Source: Sphingobacteriaceae bacterium
Lineage (GTDB): Bacteria > Bacteroidota > Bacteroidia > Sphingobacteriales > Sphingobacteriaceae
DNA length: 16,468 nucleotides
Assembly: GCA_947478315.1 (NCBI GenBank)
Contig: CANJWF010000007.1
Location: 1 to 16,468, forward strand
Direction of reading: 5' to 3'
Positions within the stretch are counted from its first letter, which is position 1. Every line of letters starts with the position of its first letter. Of this stretch, positions 5,731-14,974 are shown piece after piece. The notes under the pieces were generated by a model, which was given only the letters and a program-made list of their open reading frames with translations, did not search any database and was not told where the DNA came from. A program made the translations under genes and the position numbers.

Positions 5731-7665
5731 TTGACTTTCAATTTTTTAACATTGCATATTCACGATATACTACGTCAATATTGGGGACACGCTTCTTTTC
5801 GCCCTTTACAAGAAGATATTATTAACTCGGTACTTCAAAAAAATGACACCTTGGCCCTATTGCCTACGGGTGGAGGTAAGTCGATTTGTTTTCAAATTCC
5901 AGCGTTGTTACAAACGGGTATTTGCGTGGTTGTTTCACCGCTTATTGCTTTAATGAAGGACCAAGTTGATAATCTCACACAAAGAGGCATCAAAGCTCAA
6001 TATTTAATTGCAGGAATGGGGAAACGTGAGATAGATATTGCTTTAGATAATTGTGTTTATGGGGATATAAAATTCCTCTATATCTCTCCAGAGCGTTTGT
6101 CTTCTGATTTGGTTAGAGAGCGAATCAAATATATGAACGTTAATCTATTTGCTATAGATGAAGCGCATTGTATTTCCGAGTGGGGCTACGATTTTCGACC
6201 TTCGTATCTTAGTTTATCGTCTTTACGTGAATTGCATCCCCAAGTTCCTTTTTTAGCGCTTACTGCAACGGCAACGCATCATGTTCGGACGGATATACAG
6301 GAAAAATTAAATTTTCGTAAGGATGCTCTTGTTTTTCAAAAAAGTTTTGAACGTAAAAATATTAGTTACGTCGTTTTGAACGAAGAGAATAAATATCGTC
6401 GTTTGCTACAAATTCTCAACAAAATTTCGGGTTCTAGTATCGTATATGTTAGAAACAGAAAAGAAACAGTTGCTGTTGCTCAGCATTTGTCGCAAAATGG
6501 TATATCGGCAGATTTTTATCATGCAGGATTAGAGGCTTCAATACGTTCAGATAAACAAACTAGATGGAAAAATAATGCAAATCGAGTGATGGTCTGTACC
6601 AATGCATTTGGTATGGGTATTGATAAACCAGATGTTCGTTTAGTATTGCACATGACGCCTCCCGATACCTTAGAAGCCTATTACCAGGAGGCAGGGAGAG
6701 CTGGTAGAGACGAGAAAAAAGCCTATGCCGTACTGTTGTATGCTCATTCAGATTGTTTGTACTTAGAAGATAAGATAAAAAAAAATTATCCGAGTGTTGC
6801 AGAAATACAATTCGTGTATCATCAATTAGGTAATTATTTTCAATTAGCAATAGGTGCAGGCGAAGGGCTTAGTTTAGCATTTGATTTGATAGATTTTTGT
6901 TCACACTACAAGCTAAACACGACTAAAACTATTCACGCACTTAAATTTTTAGAACGAGCGGCTTATATAACTTTAAGTGAATCGGTTTTTTTGCCTTCGC
7001 GTGCTAAAATCATCGTTTCTAATGAAGTGTTATATCAGTTTCAACTTCAATATCCACATTACGATAATTTTTTAAAAAATTTGCTTCGCTTAAATGGAGG
7101 TATGTTTAGTCAATATGTACCTATTAAAGAGCGAGAAATAGCGCGAAGTTTGTCTATGGATATATCTGAGGTTGTTAATTATTTGAAAAGGTTAACAATA
7201 GAAAATATTCTTAGTTATTTGCCTCAAACTGATAAGCCCTATCTTACCTTTGTGCAGGCTAGGCGAGATGCTAAGTACATTCAGCTAGATTATATTTACA
7301 TAAAGCAGCGAAGAGAACAGGCTATACAAAAGTTCGATGCTGTGGTAAAATATGTCGAAAGTCGACATTGTAGAAGTCAAATTTTGTTGCAGTATTTTGA
7401 TGATAACCATGCGGAGCGCTGTGGAGTTTGTGATATTTGTATCGCTGAGAAGAGACAGGTAAAACAAAAAACTATTTTTGCGAAAATTCAACATCAATCA
7501 ATCGATTTTTTGAAAGAAAAGCCCCGTTCGCTACAAGAATTATTAAATCTTCTGACAGGGGCAACCCACCAAGAGAAGCTTTATGCCGTGCGTGCCATGC
7601 TGGATGCAGGAGAATTTGTACTAGATTCATCCCAAAATGTGTTAAAATTGAATAAACATCAATAG
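5731..7665 (+). CDS. recQ: ATP-dependent DNA helicase RecQ, HRDC-less form
   Basis: This is a 3'-5' superfamily 2 DNA helicase acting in recombination and replication-fork repair. Visible motifs: FRPLQEDII (motif 0, 23-31), TGGGKS (motif I, 46-51), DEAHCISEWG (motif II, 143-152), TATATHHVRTDI (motif III, 178-189), FGMGIDKPDVR (motif V, 293-303) and QEAGRAGRDE (motif VI, 319-328). The RecQ zinc site is intact with C547, C564, C567 and C570. A short winged-helix-like RQC tail follows to residue 644. No HRDC domain is present, as in other Bacteroidota RecQ proteins. The start must be TTG at 5731: an in-frame TAA lies directly before it (5728-5730) and there is no in-frame ATG before motif 0. It sits 33 bp after rsgA and 18 bp before the TPR gene. 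Confidence 0.95.
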   Translation: MTFNFLTLHIHDILRQYWGHASFRPLQEDIINSVLQKNDTLALLPTGGGKSICFQIPALLQTGICVVVSPLIALMKDQVDNLTQRGIKAQYLIAGMGKREIDIALDNCVYGDIKFLYISPERLSSDLVRERIKYMNVNLFAIDEAHCISEWGYDFRPSYLSLSSLRELHPQVPFLALTATATHHVRTDIQEKLNFRKDALVFQKSFERKNISYVVLNEENKYRRLLQILNKISGSSIVYVRNRKETVAVAQHLSQNGISADFYHAGLEASIRSDKQTRWKNNANRVMVCTNAFGMGIDKPDVRLVLHMTPPDTLEAYYQEAGRAGRDEKKAYAVLLYAHSDCLYLEDKIKKNYPSVAEIQFVYHQLGNYFQLAIGAGEGLSLAFDLIDFCSHYKLNTTKTIHALKFLERAAYITLSESVFLPSRAKIIVSNEVLYQFQLQYPHYDNFLKNLLRLNGGMFSQYVPIKEREIARSLSMDISEVVNYLKRLTIENILSYLPQTDKPYLTFVQARRDAKYIQLDYIYIKQRREQAIQKFDAVVKYVESRHCRSQILLQYFDDNHAERCGVCDICIAEKRQVKQKTIFAKIQHQSIDFLKEKPRSLQELLNLLTGATHQEKLYAVRAMLDAGEFVLDSSQNVLKLNKHQ

Positions 7666-7683
7666 GACGAATGTTAGTTGAAA

Positions 7684-10600
7684 ATGTTCTCTCAAATTTT
7701 TAAATTAACTATGATGAATCTTAATTGTAAGATGGTTTTTAAATGGTTGTTTTTGAGTGTTTTTATTCCTTTTTTTTTCGTTAAGCAAGGATATACTCAA
7801 GTGTTTACCCCTAACCAATCGGTATATTACCAATCAGGTCTCGATTTATTAAACCGAGGGTTATATCATGCAGCTATTGAGCAATTTCAATTGGCGCAGT
7901 GTAGTGAGGAGAATCATGTTACTGTGCCGAGCAATTCACAGTCCGAATATTCACCATTAATACAAGCTGAAGCAGAATATTATGAAGCCTATTGTTATTA
8001 TCAGTTAAATCAGCCTAGGATTCAAAAAATAGATTTTGGAGAGATAAAAAACGACACATTGAAATTTATTTCTGAAAATAGTGTATACCCTGCCGAGTCG
8101 CTTTTTTTACGATTTATTCAGAGCCATCCAGAGCATACTAAGAGTAATTTAGTTTATTTTTATTTGGGGAAAATTAATTACGATCAACAACAATATGAAC
8201 AAGCGATATCTTGGTTAAGGAAGGTTGAGCATTTGGCATTAACAGATGTAGAGAATAACGAGCTTCGATTTAAGTTAGCATATTCTTATTTTAATCAACA
8301 GCGTTATGATGAATCTATTCGGTTATTTGAGCAGCTTAAAGAAGAAAGTGTAAGTCCTTATCGCGAACCATCTATTTATTATTTTGTCTACATAAGCTAT
8401 CTTAGGCATGATTTTTTAACAGCTATTGAATACTTTAAAAAGCTAAGTAAATCTAAATACTATGCCAAGATTTATCCATACTATCAAACGGCACTTTATT
8501 ATTTGAATGAAAAATTTGATGAAGTCATTTCTTATGCTGTTCCAATTATCGAGGGGCGGTCTAATAATCTTAACCCCGCCATCGTTAAAATCGTCGCTGC
8601 GTCATATTTCGCGAAATCTCAATACAAAGAAGCCATTGACTATTATCAGCAATATATTGCTATGGCTTCCCAAGTGATGACCATTCAAGATAGTTACCAA
8701 CTTGGCTATGCCTACTATAAAGTAGCCATGTACGATAATGCAATAATTGAACTTAAGAAGTTAGAAAATGAACAAGGTGAATACGGACAGTGGGGTTTAA
8801 TGGCTTTGGCTGATTCGTATGTGAAAGTGGGAAACAAATCATTGGCTAAATCAGCTTTTCTTAAAGCTAATAGAAATCATTCTCAAACAGTGCGAACCAA
8901 TATGAAAGAAGAAGCACTATTTAATTATATAAAAATCTCGTACGAATTGGCGATGTATCCCACTATTATTTCCGTAGCTGATGAGTTTATGAAGTCTTAT
9001 CCGAATTCGAAAAAAAATATTCAAGTTAACATCATTCTTGCAGGGGCTTTTTTGGGTATGAAAAATTATCAGCAGGCAATAGATTTAATAGAAAATTTAG
9101 AAATCCGCGATGAAGAGTCGAGTGAAATTTATCAAATAGCTACTTATTACAGAGGTATAGAGCATTTTAAGGACAGGGCTTTCGAAAATGCCATTGCTAC
9201 ATTTGTTAGTTCGGGACATTATCCATTAGACGAAAAAATTTATACATTGTCTTTATATTGGATGGCTGAAGCAATGTATGAAGTAAGAAAATATGACGAA
9301 TCAATAGAAATATTTACGAAGTTCGTTAATTCTCCGATTGCGAAGCAAACTAAAGTTTACGGTTATGCTTTTTATGGATTAGGATACTCCGCATTTCATT
9401 CAAAAAAATATATCAAGGCGATTCAACATTTTGAACGTTTTATAAACAATGTCAACTCTGTCGGAGATTCTAGTTTAATTGCAGATGCTACGTTAAGATT
9501 GGCCGATTCTTATTTTTGCGTAAAAGACTATACAAAAGCTCAACAATATTATTCTCAACTTTTTAGTTCGAAAACTCAGGGGGAAGATTATGCTCTGTAT
9601 CAAAAAGGCATGATTTTAGGGTTACAGAATCGTATTAATGACAAAATAACCATTCATAAAGAACTCATTCATAAATTTCCATTATCTGTTTATGCCGATG
9701 ATGCCAACTTTGAAATTGCATATTCTTATTTTTTAAAAGGAGATAATGAAAAAGCGCGAACGGAGTTGTTGAATATGGCCATTAAATTTCCACAAAGTCA
9801 GTATGTTCCCAAAGCGTTAATAACAGTAGGTTTGGCATATTATAATGACAATAAGGATAATGAAGCATTAAGTATTTTAAAGAAGTTAGTAAAGGATTAT
9901 TCAGCTGCCGATGAAGCTCAGCAAGCTTTAAAGGCTATCGAAAATATTTATGTAGGGCAAGGTAATTCAGATGAGTTTTTCAATTACATTCAAGACGTTT
10001 CTATTGTCAAATACACCACAGAAGAAAAAGACAATATTGTATTTGAAGCAAGTAACAACAGATATCTAAAAGGTGATTACCAAGGAGCCATTAACGCTCT
10101 TAGTGCCTACCTTACCAAGTTTGAAAATCCTATTCATCTTAAAGAAGCTCAGTTTATTAGAGCCGAGAGCTATGTTCAGTTGGGGCAAGAACTTAATGCG
10201 CTTTCAGATTATGAAATCATAGCAAAAGATTGGACCAATAAGTTTACTAGAAAATCTCTTCTAAATTTGATTCGTATTTATCTTAAAAATAAACAGTATA
10301 ACGAAGCCTTGCCGCATCTGAAAAAAATAGAATTGATTAGTGAAGACAATAAGCAAGATTACGAATACGCAATTATAAATCTTTGTCAAGTTTACAGTTT
10401 TTTACAACGATCACAAGAAACACTTCAATACGCTCAAATAGTAAAAGAATATCCCTCTTTCTCTTCTGAACAAAAGTTATTTGCCGATTACGCAATGGCG
10501 AAAGCCTATTTGCTTAATGGCGATACGGTAAGTGCAATAAAACAGTTTACGATAATTGTTCCCCAAAATCAATCGTCTATTGCTGCTGAATCGCAGTATA

Positions 10601-10890
10601 ATTTAGCTTTAATCGCATTTAATAAAGGAAATTATAAAAGTTCTCAAAAATTATTATTTGAGTTGAAAGATAGATTTTCTGAGCAAAATTATTGGGTAGC
10701 TAAAGGTTTTATACTATTAGCTGATAATTATATAGCCGTAAAAGACGAATTTCAAGCGCAAGAAACGTTAAAAAGTATTGTTAATAATTATTCTATTGTA
10801 GAAGATGGCATTATTGAACTAGCAAAAGAAAAATTGATACAATTGAATACTCTTACTCCTGTACCCATAGTAGATGATACAAAAAAATAA
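7684..10890 (+). CDS. Large exported TPR-repeat protein
   Basis: This is a protein of about 1068 residues made almost entirely of tetratricopeptide-type helical hairpins. Typical units include 'LVYFYLGKINYDQQQYEQAI', 'LRFKLAYSYFNQQRYDESIR', 'YQLGYAYYKVAMYDNAII' and 'DANFEIAYSYFLKGDNEKAR', running from about residue 50 to about 1050. The N-terminus has a hydrophobic stretch (WLFLSVFIPFFFV) ending in GYTQ|VF, consistent with Sec export to the periplasm. TPR solenoids bind partner proteins, so a scaffold role is likely; no enzymatic domain is seen. The start is uncertain: ATG 7684 is used, but ATGs at 7711, 7714 or 7732 would give a more typical signal peptide, and TTG 7678 is also in frame. Its stop overlaps the next gene by 17 bp, implying coupled expression with the barrel protein. 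The family (~1000 residues) is common in Bacteroidota, but its function is not known to me. Confidence 0.85.
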   Translation: MFSQIFKLTMMNLNCKMVFKWLFLSVFIPFFFVKQGYTQVFTPNQSVYYQSGLDLLNRGLYHAAIEQFQLAQCSEENHVTVPSNSQSEYSPLIQAEAEYYEAYCYYQLNQPRIQKIDFGEIKNDTLKFISENSVYPAESLFLRFIQSHPEHTKSNLVYFYLGKINYDQQQYEQAISWLRKVEHLALTDVENNELRFKLAYSYFNQQRYDESIRLFEQLKEESVSPYREPSIYYFVYISYLRHDFLTAIEYFKKLSKSKYYAKIYPYYQTALYYLNEKFDEVISYAVPIIEGRSNNLNPAIVKIVAASYFAKSQYKEAIDYYQQYIAMASQVMTIQDSYQLGYAYYKVAMYDNAIIELKKLENEQGEYGQWGLMALADSYVKVGNKSLAKSAFLKANRNHSQTVRTNMKEEALFNYIKISYELAMYPTIISVADEFMKSYPNSKKNIQVNIILAGAFLGMKNYQQAIDLIENLEIRDEESSEIYQIATYYRGIEHFKDRAFENAIATFVSSGHYPLDEKIYTLSLYWMAEAMYEVRKYDESIEIFTKFVNSPIAKQTKVYGYAFYGLGYSAFHSKKYIKAIQHFERFINNVNSVGDSSLIADATLRLADSYFCVKDYTKAQQYYSQLFSSKTQGEDYALYQKGMILGLQNRINDKITIHKELIHKFPLSVYADDANFEIAYSYFLKGDNEKARTELLNMAIKFPQSQYVPKALITVGLAYYNDNKDNEALSILKKLVKDYSAADEAQQALKAIENIYVGQGNSDEFFNYIQDVSIVKYTTEEKDNIVFEASNNRYLKGDYQGAINALSAYLTKFENPIHLKEAQFIRAESYVQLGQELNALSDYEIIAKDWTNKFTRKSLLNLIRIYLKNKQYNEALPHLKKIELISEDNKQDYEYAIINLCQVYSFLQRSQETLQYAQIVKEYPSFSSEQKLFADYAMAKAYLLNGDTVSAIKQFTIIVPQNQSSIAAESQYNLALIAFNKGNYKSSQKLLFELKDRFSEQNYWVAKGFILLADNYIAVKDEFQAQETLKSIVNNYSIVEDGIIELAKEKLIQLNTLTPVPIVDDTKK

Positions 10891-12712
10891 AATATTCATG
10901 ATGTCAAGTAATAGCTTTCAATCCGTTTTTTTATTTAACTCATCTTTTCAATCATACGTAAATAGGTTGTTTTTTTTCTATTTTGTTGTAATACTTATAT
11001 TGTTGGCGCAGTTTGTTTGTGTAATTACGCCAGCTTCTGCTCAGCAAAATGATAAAAACAGAAAAGTAACGGGAGCATTAAACGGAGATTTTGAAGTAGT
11101 AAGACCTTATAAACCTGTATTGGCAGAGGCAAACAAAATACGGATAGAGCCAGATAGTGCAGAAGATAGGAAACGAAAAAATAGGATGAAGTATACGATA
11201 CCTGATAAAAAAGTTGAAATTCCGCCCTATGTTCAATCTCTACCGTTTTTAAATTACAATAATCCCCCAAATACTTCGACCTTTTTTAACCAAAATTTTG
11301 TTGCGGCAGCCTTTGGTTTATACGGAAGCGCTTTAGGTGAGTTACATCTAAATTCTGGAGATAAACTAGGTCGATTTAATATGGCATTTTGGGCTAATAG
11401 TGCGCTACGGCAATCTTCTTCCGATTATCCCCAAAATAATCGAAATGATGTAGGGTTGTCTATGACCTATCATAGCCTTAGGCATGTTGTAAAATCTAAA
11501 ATTTATTACCAAGCAGCCGATAATCACTTTATGTCTTTTGACGATAAGAGATTCGATGTCAACAAACAACTCCAAGATTATCAAAAATTTCAAGCAATAA
11601 ATGCCAACGTGTCCATATCGAATGTTTACCAATCTAATCCCAATCATTTGTCTTACGTAACTAAGATTAATACTTATTTATTACAAGCACGTGCAGACGT
11701 TTTGGAAAAAAGAATGAGTCTAACCTCTCAAGTTATTCAACCCAACAAGCAGCGTTGGGGAATAAATATGCTGGCCAATTATGATTTTATTACTGCCAAA
11801 TTTTCTGATTTTAAAACAGTCAATATCCAAGAACAGTCCCTCCATCAGTTTAACTTTCAACCTAAATTAATTTATCTGTATCGTAAAATTCGGGTTGTTG
11901 CAGGTTTCGATTTTACTTATTTATCCTATTCATTACCTGTTCTGAACAATGATAAAAGTGCTTTTTATATATTTCCTCAACTTTCATTCACATTACCGAT
12001 AGCTAGCGGAGTAGCAACCATTTATGCCGCTTTGGCTGGAAACACGCAAATCAATACTTTTAAGACAAGTATTGAACAAAATCCTTTCTTTTTGAGAACC
12101 AATTATTTGGAGCGTTCTATAGAAAAAATGACGCTAAACGTTGGAAGTAAAGTTGCACTTTTTCCTAATGTCTCATTTTCTTTAGATTTGAACTATAAAC
12201 AAGTTAATCATCTACAAGTATTTGCATTAGTTAATAATGTAAATACAGAGAATATGCCCGTTTTTACGACTAATTACATTACAGGAGATACGGAAATTTT
12301 TGGAGCAACTAGCGAAGTTAGTGCAGATTTTAACCGTAAAGTTACTTTTCAAGCTCAATTTAATTATAAATACTATAGCATGCCCAACGGGGATAGACCT
12401 TGGTTTTTACCTAATTTGACGGCCTATACACACGTGCAGTATAGAGTATTTAAGAATTACCATTTAGGTACAAGTTTATCTTGGAATGGAACGTCTACTG
12501 GGCTGGTTAAAAATTTTCAAAATCAAAATGATTTCAAAAGTGTATCCAATCCCGCATTTGTAAATTGGGGATTAGACACAGAATATAAATCTTCGAAACG
12601 ATGGACGGTGTTTATTCGTGTCAATAACTTACTCAATCAATCCTATCGTCAATTTTTAGTATATCCTCGTTATCCATTAACTGTTTATGGTGGGCTTGGA
12701 TACATATTTTAA
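10874..12712 (+). CDS. Plugless TonB-receptor-type outer-membrane beta-barrel protein
   Basis: A hydrophobic signal segment (residues 32-52) ends in ITPASA|QQ, indicating Sec export. The mature part opens with 'VTGALNGDFEVVRPYKPVLA' and a charged linker, followed by many alternating amphipathic strands rich in Tyr, Phe and Asn. The C-terminus, 'RVNNLLNQSYRQFLVYPRYP' then LTVYGGLGYIF, matches the last strands of TonB-dependent receptors, including the terminal Phe recognised by the BAM machinery. At 612 residues it is short, and no plug domain or TonB-box region is evident between signal peptide and barrel. It is therefore likely a gated or structural barrel rather than a classical transporter. 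Transcription is coupled to the TPR gene (17-bp overlap). ATGs at 10898 and 10901 are alternative starts and would give a shorter n-region. Substrate unknown. Confidence 0.8.
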   Translation: MIQKNKIFMMSSNSFQSVFLFNSSFQSYVNRLFFFYFVVILILLAQFVCVITPASAQQNDKNRKVTGALNGDFEVVRPYKPVLAEANKIRIEPDSAEDRKRKNRMKYTIPDKKVEIPPYVQSLPFLNYNNPPNTSTFFNQNFVAAAFGLYGSALGELHLNSGDKLGRFNMAFWANSALRQSSSDYPQNNRNDVGLSMTYHSLRHVVKSKIYYQAADNHFMSFDDKRFDVNKQLQDYQKFQAINANVSISNVYQSNPNHLSYVTKINTYLLQARADVLEKRMSLTSQVIQPNKQRWGINMLANYDFITAKFSDFKTVNIQEQSLHQFNFQPKLIYLYRKIRVVAGFDFTYLSYSLPVLNNDKSAFYIFPQLSFTLPIASGVATIYAALAGNTQINTFKTSIEQNPFFLRTNYLERSIEKMTLNVGSKVALFPNVSFSLDLNYKQVNHLQVFALVNNVNTENMPVFTTNYITGDTEIFGATSEVSADFNRKVTFQAQFNYKYYSMPNGDRPWFLPNLTAYTHVQYRVFKNYHLGTSLSWNGTSTGLVKNFQNQNDFKSVSNPAFVNWGLDTEYKSSKRWTVFIRVNNLLNQSYRQFLVYPRYPLTVYGGLGYIF

Positions 12713-12729
12713 AGTTCTTTTTATTCCCA

Positions 12730-12737
12730 TATATTTG
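12730..12737 (+). promoter_or_regulatory. Candidate -7 element upstream of HU-CCDC81/SPOR gene (TATATTTG)
   Basis: This is an exact TAnnTTTG match in the 47-bp gap between the barrel gene and the next ATG, ending 22 bp before it. It could give the HU-CCDC81/SPOR-exbB-exbD genes an extra internal promoter. No -33 TTTG is apparent. Confidence 0.3.
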
Positions 12738-12759
12738 CCCATAGCATCCCTTTGTAAAA

Positions 12760-14244
12760 ATGTCAATGAATATAGCTCTGTATATCAGTAATTTATTAAA
12801 AAATAACCAAGAGTTAGCACTTCCTAACTTTGGCGTTATTTATAAAAAAAGAGATTGGGGCTATATCAACACTACTACTCAAACTATTGTACCTCCTAGA
12901 ACATTGTTGCAATTTAGGGCCTATCCTAATACAGATAAAACACTTATCCATTACGTATGCACAACCAAGAATTTGTCTCCCACGTCTGGAGAGTACTTTG
13001 TTAATCAATATATTGAGGAGCTTACCACCGAACTTGAAAAAAATGGATTATTTGAAATTCCGTCTATAGGCACTTTTAAATTACATGATGGTCAAATTGC
13101 ATTTGATGCGCCCTATAATGACATTTACGACCAAGATTTTTTTGGGTTACCTTTATTTCCAATAACTATTGTTCAATTTGAGGAGGATACTTTACCTGTT
13201 GAAGACAATCAATCTCCAACGGGATATATTCAAGAAATAGAGCCTTTTAGTGAAAATAAAACCGAGTTGGAAAATAGATTAGTAGACGATAACATCGCAG
13301 CTGGTTTAGAGCAGTTTTCATCGGATATTGTATTGGAACAAGAAGAAAAATATGTTGAAGCAAATACAGTCAACGCAATCAATCAACCGCAAACAGTAGA
13401 GTCAGATATCATTACTAGTATGCCTTCAAAGTCGTTCTCCTCACTAGGAGCGGCTCTTAAGTCTTCATCTAACAAAAAAATTGTTACATTGTTACTCGTG
13501 CTAGTGATGCTTTTTGGTGTAGGAGGTACGGTTTACTTTCTTCGTTACAATTGGTATGAGCAAATTACACGTTATCTAAGTCACAAGTTTGGTAATACCT
13601 TACTGAAAGATGCCATGCAAAAGTACATCAATGAAGTACCCTCACCATCTATTGTTAATACCATTGATGTTTCTAGGCAGCCGTCAATTATTGTGAGTAG
13701 TACTACAAATACTAATAATCAAATTTCGTCAACCTCAGTTGTTAATAGTATTACCAATCTTACTAATTCTATAGCAAATAAGACGGTAAAACTTTCGTCT
13801 AATGACCGTATTTTTAATAAAAATAACACTGCTGCAAGTGATTCAGATGAAGATTTTATAGATTTATCTGACGAAGCAACTATAGAGCCGCAACAGTTGG
13901 TAAGTAGTAAAAAGGATAATAAACCTCAACTTTCAGTTCTCATTAAAGAAAATACCGACAAAAAATATGGTTCAATAAAACAAGAGGTATTGTCAGTAAA
14001 TGGAATAAGATATGATATTATTAGTCAGTCTTTTAATAAACGTTCTGATGCAGAAAAACATATTAGAACGTTAGCCTATCGAACTTCACAAACTAGAGTG
14101 GTGCTTGACACAGCAAAGAATATTTATCGAGTTTGTTTAGGGTCATTTAAGGATAGAGCCGCTGCCGAACGAGAGTTGAAAAAAATGCCACCAGAGTTTG
14201 TTGAAAAACTTTGGATTATGCAGATAAAACCTAGCAAATACTAA
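12760..14244 (+). CDS. HU-CCDC81 / transmembrane / SPOR domain protein
   Basis: This is a single-pass inner-membrane protein of 494 residues. Two tandem HU-CCDC81-type domains (HU/IHF-related fold) occupy residues 4-55 and 60-118; each shows the hallmark turn, ALPNFGVI (20-27) and EIPSIGTF (99-106). An acidic linker (140-215) leads to a membrane segment at 241-261 (IVTLLLVLVMLFGVGGTVYFL) with basic residues on its N-terminal side, putting the HU domains in the cytoplasm. A low-complexity Ser/Thr/Asn periplasmic stretch (300-400) precedes a C-terminal SPOR domain (416-489, 'YDIISQSFNKRSDAEKHI', 'YRVCLGSFKDRAAAE'). SPOR domains bind glycan strands lacking stem peptides at division sites. The architecture is known in Bacteroidota and has been proposed to link nucleoid and envelope. 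ATG 12760 or 12766 may be the start. exbB follows after 19 bp. Confidence 0.88.
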   Translation: MSMNIALYISNLLKNNQELALPNFGVIYKKRDWGYINTTTQTIVPPRTLLQFRAYPNTDKTLIHYVCTTKNLSPTSGEYFVNQYIEELTTELEKNGLFEIPSIGTFKLHDGQIAFDAPYNDIYDQDFFGLPLFPITIVQFEEDTLPVEDNQSPTGYIQEIEPFSENKTELENRLVDDNIAAGLEQFSSDIVLEQEEKYVEANTVNAINQPQTVESDIITSMPSKSFSSLGAALKSSSNKKIVTLLLVLVMLFGVGGTVYFLRYNWYEQITRYLSHKFGNTLLKDAMQKYINEVPSPSIVNTIDVSRQPSIIVSSTTNTNNQISSTSVVNSITNLTNSIANKTVKLSSNDRIFNKNNTAASDSDEDFIDLSDEATIEPQQLVSSKKDNKPQLSVLIKENTDKKYGSIKQEVLSVNGIRYDIISQSFNKRSDAEKHIRTLAYRTSQTRVVLDTAKNIYRVCLGSFKDRAAAERELKKMPPEFVEKLWIMQIKPSKY

Positions 14245-14263
14245 TTTAAAAATCACCTCAATC

Positions 14264-14974
14264 ATGACATTATTACAAGTAGTAACGGAAACAGCCGTAC
14301 AATTAGTAGACACATTGGCTCAGCAGGTGTCGTTGGAAAAGGTGCCACCCTCTGATGGCTTGCGTATAATTGACTTATTAATAAAAGGGGGCTGGGTAAT
14401 GATTCCTATTTTGTCTCTATCCGTAATAGGGTCGTATATTTTTATTGAACGATATATTGTAATTAGAAAAGCATCTAAGGACCCAGCTAAATTATTATTG
14501 CAAGTGAAAAAATATGTTTCTGAAGGGCAGTTAGATACAGCTATTTCTGTATGTAAGAACAATGACACACCTTTAGGGCGTATGCTATTAAAAGGGCTGT
14601 CTAGATTGGGGCGTCCTATAAAAGATATTGAAGCCGCAATAGAAAATGTAGGAAAATTAGAAGTCTCTAAATTAGAAAGAAACGTAGGCATATTAGGAAT
14701 TATAGCAGGCATTGCACCAATGTTCGGATTTTTAGGAACTATATCTGGGGTTATTAGAATATTTTATCAAATATCCTTGGAAAATAATATCAATATAGGG
14801 ACTATATCAGGTGGGTTGTACGAAAAAATGATCACTTCGGCTACTGGGCTTTTAATAGGGATTGTTGCTTATGTTGGCCATCATATTTTAAATATAATGG
14901 TGGACAAAGTTATTTTGAAAATTGAGACCGATGCGATAGAATTTATTGATTTATTAGAAGAACCCGCAAAATGA
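14264..14974 (+). CDS. exbB: MotA/TolQ/ExbB proton channel family protein
   Basis: This is the inner-membrane stator subunit that, with ExbD, converts proton motive force into work on an envelope partner. Of its 236 residues, TM1 is 43-63 (GWVMIPILSLSVIGSYIFIER), a cytoplasmic loop with helices covers 72-138, TM2 is 142-168 containing the family signature APMFGFLGTISGVI, and TM3 is about 189-212. An N-terminal stretch (1-40) precedes TM1 and ends in an amphipathic segment. Length and layout are those of the ExbB/TolQ family; ExbB and TolQ cannot be separated by sequence alone, and the symbol reflects the paired downstream gene. The stop overlaps the exbD start in ATGA (14971-14974), so translation is coupled and stoichiometry linked. 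Confidence 0.92.
   Translation: MTLLQVVTETAVQLVDTLAQQVSLEKVPPSDGLRIIDLLIKGGWVMIPILSLSVIGSYIFIERYIVIRKASKDPAKLLLQVKKYVSEGQLDTAISVCKNNDTPLGRMLLKGLSRLGRPIKDIEAAIENVGKLEVSKLERNVGILGIIAGIAPMFGFLGTISGVIRIFYQISLENNINIGTISGGLYEKMITSATGLLIGIVAYVGHHILNIMVDKVILKIETDAIEFIDLLEEPAK

Noticed and set aside
6560..6850. 96-codon antisense frame in recQ
   Set aside because: It covers conserved helicase motifs on the other strand; shadow frame only.
14320..14712. 130-codon antisense frame in exbB
   Set aside because: Antisense to conserved membrane segments; no start context or family match.
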